DNA from: Gordonia sp049847105
GTDB lineage: Bacteria; Actinomycetota; Actinomycetes; Mycobacteriales; Mycobacteriaceae
Direction: 5' to 3'
NCBI RefSeq assembly: GCF_049847105.1
Contig: NZ_JBNCNS010000001.1
Location: 1 to 64,000, forward strand
Length of the DNA stretch: 64,000 nucleotides
In this document: positions 18,214 to 25,898 of the stretch, one piece after another
Position numbering within the stretch: position 1 is the first letter of the stretch
Layout of the letters: each line of letters starts with the position of its first letter
Program-made: the position numbers and the translations under genes
The notes under the pieces: generated by a model
Told to the model about the DNA's origin: nothing
The model's input: the letters and a program-made list of their open reading frames with translations, nothing else
Databases searched by the model: none

Positions 18214-18870
18214 TCAGCGCGCGGCCAGCACGTCGACGTCGAGATCGAGGACCTCGGCGATGGCGTCGATCGACACCGCCCCTTCACGCAGGATTCGTGG
18301 CGTCGGGCCTGTCAGATCGACGATCGTGGACGGCTGGGCCTCCGCGGCGGTACCACCGTCGAGGTAGACCGACACCGACTCGCCGAGCTGGTCACGGGCC
18401 TCGTCGACGGTGGTCGCGGGTGGCCGTCCCGACACGTTGGCACTCGACACCGCCATCGGCCCGACCTCGCGCAGGAGCTCGATCGCCACCGGATGCAAAG
18501 GCATGCGCAGCATCACGGAGCCGTTGGTGTCTCCCAGGTCCCAGGCCAGCGACGGCGCCTGCTCGACCACGAGGCTCAGCCCGCCGGGCCAGAACGCCTC
18601 GACCAGGTCACGCGCGGCGGTCGACACCGACAACACCAGGCCGTCGATCGTGTGCCACGAACCCACCAGCACCGGGACAGGCATGTCGCGCCCTCGCCCC
18701 TTGGCGGCCAGCAGGGCGGCCACCGCCTCGCTGTCGAACGCCTCGCAACCGATGCCGTAGAGCGTGTCGGTCGGCAGCACCACGAGCCTGCCCGCCTTCG
18801 CTGCTCCGACAGCTGCGCGGATACCCGCCGCCCGGCCTTGCGGGTCACTGCAGTCGAATACCGTGCTCAC
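18214..18870 (-). CDS. L-threonylcarbamoyladenylate synthase (Sua5/YciO/YrdC)
   Basis: A 218-residue enzyme that makes threonylcarbamoyl-AMP for the t6A modification of ANN-decoding tRNAs. The family core is visible: LVVLPTDTLYGIGCEAF (about residues 28-44), the KGRGRDMPVPVLV substrate loop, FWPGGLSLV and SSANVSGRPPATT. The GTG at 18870 is chosen because GGGAGGA precedes it at good spacing. A longer GTG start at 18921 overlaps the prmC stop as GTGA and cannot be excluded. Homologous and syntenic to Rv1301. Confidence 0.92.
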   Translation of the reverse strand: MSTVFDCSDPQGRAAGIRAAVGAAKAGRLVVLPTDTLYGIGCEAFDSEAVAALLAAKGRGRDMPVPVLVGSWHTIDGLVLSVSTAARDLVEAFWPGGLSLVVEQAPSLAWDLGDTNGSVMLRMPLHPVAIELLREVGPMAVSSANVSGRPPATTVDEARDQLGESVSVYLDGGTAAEAQPSTIVDLTGPTPRILREGAVSIDAIAEVLDLDVDVLAAR

Positions 18871-18917
18871 CCGGCCATCCTCCCACGCCCGGCGTCCGGA
18901 CGGTCGCAGCGGTCCGC

Positions 18918-19820
18918 TCACACTCGACGTGCGGTGACGAATCTCGGGCGTCCCGCCAGGTCGTCGCGGGCACGCACATCGTCGAAGGCGCCCACCGCAT
19001 CGACGACGTCGACAACCGCGGCCGAGGTCGTGTCGTCGTGCTCGACACCCACCACACCACCGGGCCGCAACAGTCCGGCGACGATCGGCATCATCGGTCG
19101 GATCACCGACATCCCGTCGGCCCCACCGAACACCGCGTCGGCCGGATCGTGGGCCACCTCGGGTGCGACCTGGGCCGCCTGCGGGACATAGGGCGGGTTT
19201 GCCACCACGACGTCGACCGACCTCGACGGCAGTGCGGCGCGTATCTGCGCCGCATCGGTCACGTCAGCCGCCACCACCGTGATCCGATCACGCACCTCCG
19301 GGGATGCGCTCGCGACGTTGCGCCGCAACCACTCCAGTGCGTTCGGCGACCGCTCGACCGCCCACACCCGAGCGCCCGGCAGCATCGTCGCGATCGCGAT
19401 CGCCAGGGCACCGCTGCCGCTGCACAGGTCGACGACCGTCACGGTTCGGCCGGCCCGGCCCGCGATCCCGACCGCCCATTCAGCGAGGAACTCCGTCTCC
19501 GGACGGGGGACGAAGACGCCGGGGCCGACGGCGAGCTCGGCCGGACCGAACGCGGCGGCCCCGACGATGTGCTGCAACGGGATGCGCATCGCGCGACGGG
19601 TCACCAGACCGCGGAACCGATCGCGGGTGTCCTGATCGAGTCCATCGACGACGATCAGCCGACCACGATCGATCCCCAGGACTGCGGCGAGCAACCACTC
19701 GGCATCGCCACGCGCGCTGTCGATCCCGGCGTCGCCCAGGATCCGCTCCGCCGTGGCCAACTCGGAGTCCACCCGAGCGAGCGGCGCGGTGCGCGCCGTG
19801 TCCGACGGGTCCCTGGTCAT
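18918..19820 (-). CDS. prmC: Peptide chain release factor glutamine methyltransferase PrmC (HemK)
   Basis: A 300-residue SAM-dependent methyltransferase that modifies the Gln of the GGQ motif of release factors. It has an N-terminal helical domain, motif I VVDLCSGSGALAIAIA and the substrate-Gln-binding NPPY in VVANPPYVP. The ATG at 19820, 4 bases after the prfA stop, is preferred over longer forms that would begin inside prfA. prfA, its substrate gene, lies directly upstream, as in M. tuberculosis (Rv1300 after Rv1299). Confidence 0.95.
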   Translation of the reverse strand: MTRDPSDTARTAPLARVDSELATAERILGDAGIDSARGDAEWLLAAVLGIDRGRLIVVDGLDQDTRDRFRGLVTRRAMRIPLQHIVGAAAFGPAELAVGPGVFVPRPETEFLAEWAVGIAGRAGRTVTVVDLCSGSGALAIAIATMLPGARVWAVERSPNALEWLRRNVASASPEVRDRITVVAADVTDAAQIRAALPSRSVDVVVANPPYVPQAAQVAPEVAHDPADAVFGGADGMSVIRPMMPIVAGLLRPGGVVGVEHDDTTSAAVVDVVDAVGAFDDVRARDDLAGRPRFVTARRV

Positions 19821-19824
19821 CGCG

Positions 19825-20901
19825 TCATTGCGCTTCGAGGCGGGCTTGCCGATCGGCGGCCACGAGTGCATCGAGGAGCGCATCCATGTCACCGTCGAGC
19901 ACGGCGTCGAGATTGTTCGCCTTGTAGCCGATTCGGTGATCGGTGATCCGATTCTCCGGGAAATTGTAGGTCCGGATGCGCTCGGAGCGATCGACGGTGC
20001 GGATCTGCGCGGCCCGCCCTTCGGCGGCCGCGGCGTCGGCCTCCTCTTCGGCGGCCGACTGCAGGCGCGCCGCGAGTACCTGCATGGCCCTCGCCTTGTT
20101 CTGCAGCTGCGAACGTTCGTTCTGACAGGTCACGACGATCCCGGTGGGCAGGTGGGTCAACCGGACCGCGGAGTCCGTCGTGTTGACGCCCTGACCGCCC
20201 TTTCCGGACGACCGATAGACGTCGATCCGCAGATCCGACTCGTCGATCTCGACCTGGGCGACCTCCTCCGGTTCCGGATAGATCAGCACACCGGCGGCCG
20301 AGGTGTGGATTCTCCCCTGCGATTCGGTGACCGGCACCCGCTGCACTCGATGGACGCCACCCTCGAACTTGAGGCGAGCCCAGACACCTTCGCGCAGTTG
20401 CTCTCTCGACTTGATCGAGAGAGTGGCCTCTTTGTACCCGCCGAGGTCGGATTCGGTGACGCCGAGGATCTGCGCCTTGAAACCGCATCGTTCGCAGTAT
20501 TTGAGATACATGCGGGCGAGATCGGCGGCGAACAAGGCCGATTCCTCACCACCGGCACCGGATTTGATCTCGAGGACGACGTCGTCGCCGTCGTGCGCGT
20601 CGCGGGGCGCCAGAAGATCGGTCAATGTCGCGTCGAGTTCGACCACCGTGGCCTCGAGTGCCGGGATCTCGTCGGCAAATGCCGGGTCGTCGGCCGCCAG
20701 TTCGCGTGCGGCGGCGAGATCGTCCCGCGCGGCCTCCAGACGACGATGGGTCGCCATGATGGGAGCGAGTTCGGCGAACCGCTTGCCGACCCGACGGGCG
20801 GCACCGGGATCGTCGTGCAACGACGGGTCGGCCAGCTGGGCCTCGAGGCCGGCATGTTCGGCGAGGATGTCGTCGATCGCCGACGGGCTCTGCGTGGTCA
20901 C
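19825..20901 (-). CDS. prfA: Peptide chain release factor 1
   Basis: A 358-residue class I release factor for UAA and UAG. The catalytic loop SSGKGGQGVNTTDSAVRLTH contains the GGQ. Recognition-domain and tail motifs include GGEESALFAADLARMY, HTSAAGVLIYPEPEE and RTYNFPENRITDHRIGYK. The GTG at 20901 has GAGGTGAG upstream and gives the same N-terminus as the mycobacterial protein. A longer ATG frame from 20940 is unlikely. Confidence 0.97.
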   Translation of the reverse strand: MTTQSPSAIDDILAEHAGLEAQLADPSLHDDPGAARRVGKRFAELAPIMATHRRLEAARDDLAAARELAADDPAFADEIPALEATVVELDATLTDLLAPRDAHDGDDVVLEIKSGAGGEESALFAADLARMYLKYCERCGFKAQILGVTESDLGGYKEATLSIKSREQLREGVWARLKFEGGVHRVQRVPVTESQGRIHTSAAGVLIYPEPEEVAQVEIDESDLRIDVYRSSGKGGQGVNTTDSAVRLTHLPTGIVVTCQNERSQLQNKARAMQVLAARLQSAAEEEADAAAAEGRAAQIRTVDRSERIRTYNFPENRITDHRIGYKANNLDAVLDGDMDALLDALVAADRQARLEAQ

Positions 20902-20973
20902 CTGGTGCTCACCTCTCAGGACATCTCTCGTGTCCGGCATCGCTCACGGCCGAGAGGATTCGGAGAACGAAAA

Positions 20974-21017
20974 ACGACGCCCCACCGGACGCGCTGAGCG
21001 CGCCGGCAGGGCGTCGT
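20974..21017 (-). terminator. Terminator after rpmE
   Basis: Arms ACGACGCCC (20974-20982) and GGGCGTCGT (21009-21017) pair. On the minus strand the stem is followed by a TTTTT run. A smaller GC-rich hairpin fills the loop. It lies 9 bases after the rpmE stop and suggests that prfA downstream is partly transcribed independently. Confidence 0.75.
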
Positions 21018-21025
21018 CGGTCGAG

Positions 21026-21253
21026 CTACTGTGCGTCGGCCTTCTTGGCACGCTTGCCGTAGCGCTTCTCGAACCGGGCCACGCGGCCGCCGGTGTCGAG
21101 AATCTTCTGCTTGCCTGTGTAGAACGGGTGGCACTGCGAGCAGACCTCGACGTTGATACGTCCGTTGTCCGCCGTGCTGCGGGTCTCGAAGGTGTTGCCG
21201 CAGCCGCAGACGACCGTGGTCGTCGCGTACTCGGGGTGAATGCCCTGCTTCAT
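21026..21253 (-). CDS. rpmE: 50S ribosomal protein L31, zinc-binding form
   Basis: A 75-residue ribosomal protein. The Cys ligands of the zinc-containing form are present: CGCG near residue 16 and CSQC near residue 37. The core MKQGIHPEY and HPFYTGKQK motifs are conserved. The basic tail ends in AKKADAQ. It lies between rho and prfA as in mycobacteria, but the iron-box island is inserted between it and rho here. Confidence 0.97.
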   Translation of the reverse strand: MKQGIHPEYATTTVVCGCGNTFETRSTADNGRINVEVCSQCHPFYTGKQKILDTGGRVARFEKRYGKRAKKADAQ

Positions 21254-21328
21254 CTGGTTGTCCCTTTCTGTGGTCGCCGGGTCACCGTCGGGGATCGACG
21301 GTGTGAACCGGAACCGGACTCGACCGCT

Positions 21329-21334
21329 CAGTAT
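21329..21334 (-). promoter_or_regulatory. Candidate -10 element for rpmE
   Basis: On the minus strand TGGCATACTG contains CATACT with a TG one base upstream, an extended -10 pattern used by actinobacterial sigma-A. It lies about 75 bases before the rpmE ATG. No convincing -35 element is seen, which extended -10 promoters can tolerate. Confidence 0.35.
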
Positions 21335-21442
21335 GCCACGCGGCGCGTTCGACCTGGAAATCCGCGGACTTCCGAGGCCGATCGGCTCGCTGACGAACGA
21401 TCCACCTGATTGAACAGCACTTCACTGGTTTCCATTCCCCTG

Positions 21443-21477
21443 TTAGGCGTGCCTTACAATAGTAAGGCTTAGCTAAG
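21443..21477. promoter_or_regulatory. Iron box (DtxR/IdeR-like) upstream of the diflavin reductase island
   Basis: An AT-rich patch in GC-rich DNA. TTAGGCGTGCCTTAC (21443-21457) matches 12 of 19 positions of the 19-bp DtxR/IdeR consensus when extended to 21461. It overlaps a perfect repeat CCTTAC/GTAAGG (21452-21467) and is followed by the palindrome CTTAGCTAAG (21468-21477). It lies between rpmE (minus) and the plus-strand reductase region. The overlapping arrangement suggests two dimers. Iron-dependent repression of the plus-strand genes is the inference. Confidence 0.55.
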
Positions 21478-21484
21478 TTGTAGG

Positions 21485-22070
21485 CTGACGTTTCCGTCAG
21501 CATCGCTTCATCGTCACAGCGAGCCCCGACCCTTCCGCCGGCGCCGTCCACGAGCGGACGGCCCAAGACCTGAGGACCGAATGCGGCCTGATCACCACCC
21601 GCGGACCCTCCTGTGGGACCCGAGCGACGAGTACGGGGGTCGACGACCCGCTGGCCCCGCTCCACCATCTCGCCGTCCGGGAGTTGCTCGGATGCACGTC
21701 TCGGCGCCCGGTCGGCGTTGGGAACGCGGCTCCTGGAGAACTGGGAGACCGAACGTCACCACGTCGCGTACGCGATGCCCCGGGCGTTGGTGGCTACCAG
21801 GACGGCGCCGTACCCGAGTACGGCCAGACCGGCAGCGCCGACATGTACCGGTTGCTCAACGCGTTCACCGTGTTCGCGATGGCACGACAGGTGTCGCGCA
21901 CACGACTGCCCCTGGTCGGCGGCAACCACACACGGGAGCAGGCGGCCTCGAGCGATCGGGCGATCGCCACCGTGGCCCGAAATCTGGTGCTCACCGAGGA
22001 TTTCGAGTTGGTGTCGCGGACGGCCTGCGCTCTGGTTCCGTACACACCGACACCGCGAAGGTGGGCTGAC
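21485..22070 (+). pseudogene. Coding-like but frame-disrupted region upstream of the diflavin reductase
   Basis: After a small hairpin (CTGACG/CGTCAG, 21485-21500) the plus strand shows strong third-position GC bias but the coding frame changes. One frame covers about 21550-21685 (ending PLAPLHHLAVRELLG), a second covers about 21690-21785 (TRLLENWETERHHVAYAMPR), and the first resumes until 22070 (SADMYRLLNAFTVFAMARQ, TVARNLVLTEDFELV). The two shifts compensate, as expected from two sequencing errors or from decay. No ATG or GTG start is evident at the 5' end, and the final frame runs without a stop into the reductase. I do not recognise the protein. It may be an N-terminal extension of the reductase or a separate iron-regulated gene. 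Confidence 0.4.
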
Positions 22071-23929
22071 ATGCAACTCCCGTACATCCCCGCAGATGTC
22101 CCGTTCACCGGCGACCAGAAGGCCTGGCTCGCGGGCTTCCTCGGCGGTCTCAACACCCGTCTCGCGATGCCGAGCACAGGTACCGCGCCCACCTCGGCCG
22201 TCGCGGAGCAGCCCGCATCGTCGGACGGCGGTGTTCCCTCGCAGATCGTCTACGGAAGCCAGACCGGCACCGCCGAGTGGATCTCCGAACAGGTCGAGTC
22301 CGTGGCCCGTTCGCATGCTGTCGACCCGGTCCGACGCGATCTCGACGCCCTCGACATCACCGCGTTGTCTGCGGTACGCCGTCTTCTGGTGATCGCCTCC
22401 ACCTATGGCGTAGGTGACATGCCCGACAACGCCGAGTTGTTCTGGCGCGCGCTCGCCGCGCCCGATGCACCTCGCCTCGAGGGTATCTACTACGGCGTTC
22501 TCGCCCTCGGCGACTCGATCTACGACGGTTTCTGCCAGGCAGGCAAGAACATCGATGCACGGCCGGCCGAGCTCGGCGCCACCCGGGTCGTCGACCGCAC
22601 CGACTGCGGCGTCGATTTCGAGGCACTGTCCGACGCCTGGGTCACCCACGCCGTGCCGGCGCTTGCATCCGTGGACATCGATGATGCCCCGGCGTCCACC
22701 ACGCTCACCACCTCTGCCAGTGCCGAGCCCGAAGCATCAGAAGCTCCGCGGGCATCCGACGATCGACCCCGGCCACCTGCGGCAAAAGCGCGCGGCACAC
22801 GCACGAAATCCCCGTGGAATCGCAAGAACCCCTATCCCGCGACCATCGTCGCCAACACGCTGTTGTCCGGTCCGACGTCGGACAAAGAGGTCCGGCATCT
22901 GGTCATATCCCTGGGCGACAGCGGAATCGAGTACCAGCCCGGCGACGGGATCAGCATCGCACCGGTCAACGACGCCGATCTGGTCGACCTGATCATCGCC
23001 CGGCTCGGGGTGTCACCGGACACGATGATCACCGACCGCAGGGCCGAACGAACGCTGCAGGATGCGCTGACCCGTCAGTACGAGATCTCGACGCCCTCCA
23101 AGTACCTCGTCGACTACGTCGCCCAGCGCAGCCGAGATCCCGAGCTCACCCACCTCACGTCCACCGGTGATCGCGAGGCGCTCGACGCATGGCTCGGCGG
23201 CAAGGATGTGCTGGACCTCCTGGACGTGGACCCGACGTTGACCATCAGCCCCGAGGAACTACTCGCCGAACTACGTCCGCTGCAGCACCGCGTGTACTCG
23301 ATCTCCTCGAGCCCGGTGGCCCATGTCGGCACCGTGCACATCACCATGGCCACGGTGCGTTACCGGTCCGGGGAACGGCAGCGGGGCGGAGTGTGCTCGA
23401 CCTACCTCGCCGACCGGCGACCCGAGGGCCCCGTGTCGAGGTGTTCATCTCCGCCAACAAATCGTTCCGACTGCCCGCCGACGACACCAGGACGATCATG
23501 ATCGGGCCCGGTACCGGAATCGCCCCGTTCCGATCATTCCTGCACGAGCGGTCCGCTCGTGGTGCGCGGGGCGCGAATTGGCTGTTCTTCGGTGACCGGA
23601 ACCGGGTCCGCGACCACCTCTACGCCGACGAAGTCGAGCAGTTCGTGACCGACGGCCTGCTCGATCGGCTCGACCTCGCGTTCTCGCGCGATCAGGAACA
23701 CAAGGTCTATGTGCAGGACCGCATGCGCGAACAAGGTGCTGACCTGTTCGCCTGGCTGTCCGACGGGGCACATCTTTATGTGTGCGGTGACGCGACACGC
23801 ATGGCCCACGATGTCGACGCCGCCCTGCACGAGATCGTCGCCGAACACGGCGGCATGTCCGCCGAGGCGGCACAGGACTACGTCGACGACCTCAAGCGAG
23901 CCAAACGATATCTGCGCGACGTGTACTGA
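22071..23929 (+). pseudogene. Diflavin reductase (sulfite reductase flavoprotein/CPR type), one frameshift
   Basis: The protein has an N-terminal tag typical of actinobacterial sulfite-reductase alpha proteins (YIPADVPFTGDQKAWLAGFL). A flavodoxin domain follows (residues about 57-200; FMN loop VYGSQTGTAEW, then ASTYGVGDMP). Next is an FAD domain (RVYSISSSP, GGVCSTYLADR) and an NADPH domain (IGPGTGIAPFRSFLHER, WLFFGDRN, YVCGDATRMAHDV). It would move electrons from NADPH through FAD and FMN to a haem or iron partner. The frame breaks near 23430-23436 in GGGCCCCG, after which VEVFISANKSFRLP continues in another frame to the stop at 23929. The ATG at 22071 has AAGGTGG upstream. The shift may be a homopolymer error; if real, the gene is dead. 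Confidence 0.75.
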
Positions 23930-23988
23930 CCACTTCCGACTCGACCCCACACCGAGCCTGGCTCAGGACACGGAAAGGAACGGCAACG

Positions 23989-25017
23989 ATGCCCGAATCA
24001 CCCCGACCAGAGGACTCCGAGGGAACCGGACGCCCGTCGCGTCCGGCCTGTGGTGAGCAGTGCAGCTGTCCGCGTGCGAATGGGGCATCCAACGACCTCG
24101 ACACGTTGCTGGCGACTCCCGGCTTCTCGGGCTCCCTACTCGGCTCCGACGTCGCTGGGGTTGCAGCGCAGTTGCCGTCGCTCGAACAGGTCGTCGGGGT
24201 CACGGTGGCCGGCCCCGTCCTCATGAACGACGTCGGAATCCATGAGCTGCCGGTGGGTATCGGCGGACCGATCCGGTGCCGACCGTCGCGGATCTCACTG
24301 CGTCTCAACCCTGTTCGACTCGGCTCCGCACTGGTCACCGATCCGGCGGCACACGTGCCGCCGACCCTTCGCCTCTTCGACGCGGCCGGAAACACGGCGC
24401 ACGCGACCTATCTCACCGAGACCTCGGATCGGCTCGCGTTCGAGTCGCTGTCGCTGAACGCCGGTGGTTTCGACAGCACGCCTGCCGCACCTCGTGTCAT
24501 CGGCGGCACCGCCGAGGCCACCGCATGGCACGAGCAGCTGGCTGGGGACCGCGACACGCCGCCCGCCGACGATCAGATCGCCCAGTTCGACGCAGTGCTC
24601 GAAGACGGTGGCACGCTGCGTCTCCGGTCCATGCCGGGGCGCCGCGGGGAAGGTTTCGCCCGGGTGGAGTCGCGCCGCGTCGTCGCCGCGTTCGAACACG
24701 CCGCACTGCTAGGGATGCCGATGACCATCGCCACCGCCGCACCGGGCTGCCTCCAAATGCGTCACGATCGGCTGGACAGTGCGCGGGAACATCGGGGATC
24801 CATGGTGATCGCATCGGGCACCTGCCGCGCGATGATCAACTTCGATCTCGTCACCGAGTGCTGGGTGACCTGGACCGACGGCGTGTGGGGTCGGACCGGC
24901 TCCATCGAACTTTACGATCGGCACGCCCGCTGCAGTCTCATCGCGACGCAGACGGGTTCCGTGTCGGCGGAGACCTTCGACGCCTGGAACCAACTGGTGG
25001 CCGACGTCGCCTGGTGA
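23989..25017 (+). CDS. ChuS/HemS-family haem-utilisation protein
   Basis: A 342-residue cytoplasmic protein. Both structural repeats of the HemS/ChuS/HmuS family are recognisable. In the first half ISLRLNPVRLGSALV and TLRLFDAAGNTAHATYLTE align with the ChuS pattern LDLRLF...SIQFFDHQGDALLKVY. In the second half APGCLQM, FDLVTECWVTWTDG and GSIELYDRHARCS align with the NRGCVQI, IAEAWVTRKPT and TSLELFAHDG stretches. The His that ligands haem in ChuS (VHQFF) aligns here with IAQFD, so it is not conserved. A Cys-rich N-terminus (ACGEQCSC) is unusual. The ATG is preceded by GGAAAGGAA. It follows the diflavin reductase by 59 bases. The predicted role is haem binding or degradation for iron supply. 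Confidence 0.7.
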   Translation: MPESPRPEDSEGTGRPSRPACGEQCSCPRANGASNDLDTLLATPGFSGSLLGSDVAGVAAQLPSLEQVVGVTVAGPVLMNDVGIHELPVGIGGPIRCRPSRISLRLNPVRLGSALVTDPAAHVPPTLRLFDAAGNTAHATYLTETSDRLAFESLSLNAGGFDSTPAAPRVIGGTAEATAWHEQLAGDRDTPPADDQIAQFDAVLEDGGTLRLRSMPGRRGEGFARVESRRVVAAFEHAALLGMPMTIATAAPGCLQMRHDRLDSAREHRGSMVIASGTCRAMINFDLVTECWVTWTDGVWGRTGSIELYDRHARCSLIATQTGSVSAETFDAWNQLVADVAW

Positions 25018-25160
25018 CCCCGCCCTCCCACGCCTCACCGCCCGGGCGCAGGATCGTCGAGCAGGCGCAGGATTCCATCCGGACTCGCGGCGTGGGCGAG
25101 GTTCCCACGAGAACCCGTGTCAGAGTTGATGAACTCGACGAGCACGGCCACCATCACTTC

Positions 25161-25808
25161 ATGACGCAGCCCGGCTATGACGCCCTCGCGACTGAATACG
25201 CAGCCACCTTCCCGTCGGCATTCCGGTCCGAGACGGAACGCCACGCCGTCGACTGCTTCGCCGACATGGTGATATCCGATACCGGAGACACGCCGTTCGT
25301 GATCGATATCGGTTGTGGGCAGGGTCATACCGCTGCCCACCTCCACTCCCGGGGGATGTCTGTTCTCGGAGTCGATCCGAGTGCGGAGATGCTGAAGTTC
25401 GCCCGACGTCAGTACCCGGGTATCCGCTTTCTCGACGACGACGCCCGCTGCGCGTCCGCGCCGGTGGAACAGTGCGCCGCCCTGATCGCGCAGTTCAGTC
25501 TCATCCACGTCGAGCCCCGACTCCTACCGGGCATCCTGGCGTCGTGGCACCGACGCGGCGGCCCGGGCACCATTGTCCTGATCGCGATGCAGGGCTCGGA
25601 CGAAACCGGCATCCACGAATTCGATCACCTCGTCGCGCGGGCGTGGCACTGGCACCCGGACACCTTGTCGAACACGCTCGCCGACACCGGGTTCGAGGAG
25701 GTCTTCCGGATGATCCGACGGCCGGACTCGGATCACCGGTTTCCGGAGATCTATCTGATGGCACGCGCTCGATCGAACGACACGACCGCTCCGTCTCACC
25801 TGCCGTAG
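25161..25808 (+). CDS. Class I SAM-dependent methyltransferase
   Basis: A 215-residue methyltransferase with motif I VIDIGCGQGHTAAHL (about residues 46-60), the acidic end of strand 2 in GVDPSAEML, and motif IV region ALIAQFSLIHVEP. The substrate is not predictable. The ATG at 25161 starts the conserved YDALATEYA element but has no clear ribosome-binding site. The frame stays open upstream through a His-rich HGHHHF, so the start may be further 5'. Its position after the ChuS-like gene on the same strand suggests membership in the same iron-responsive unit, with a 143-base gap. Confidence 0.75.
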   Translation: MTQPGYDALATEYAATFPSAFRSETERHAVDCFADMVISDTGDTPFVIDIGCGQGHTAAHLHSRGMSVLGVDPSAEMLKFARRQYPGIRFLDDDARCASAPVEQCAALIAQFSLIHVEPRLLPGILASWHRRGGPGTIVLIAMQGSDETGIHEFDHLVARAWHWHPDTLSNTLADTGFEEVFRMIRRPDSDHRFPEIYLMARARSNDTTAPSHLP

Positions 25809-25814
25809 AGACCG

Positions 25815-25849
25815 AGCGAGCCCATCCCCCGAAGGGTGATGGGCTCGCT
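25815..25849. terminator. Bidirectional terminator between the methyltransferase and rho
   Basis: A perfect 12-bp stem, AGCGAGCCCATC (25815-25826) and its complement (25838-25849) with an 11-nt loop, lies between two convergent genes. It should stop transcription from both sides. Confidence 0.8.
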
Positions 25850-25898
25850 GGATGGAGATCTGTGCACGCTCGGCGTGAAACCGTGCCCGCTCGGCGGA

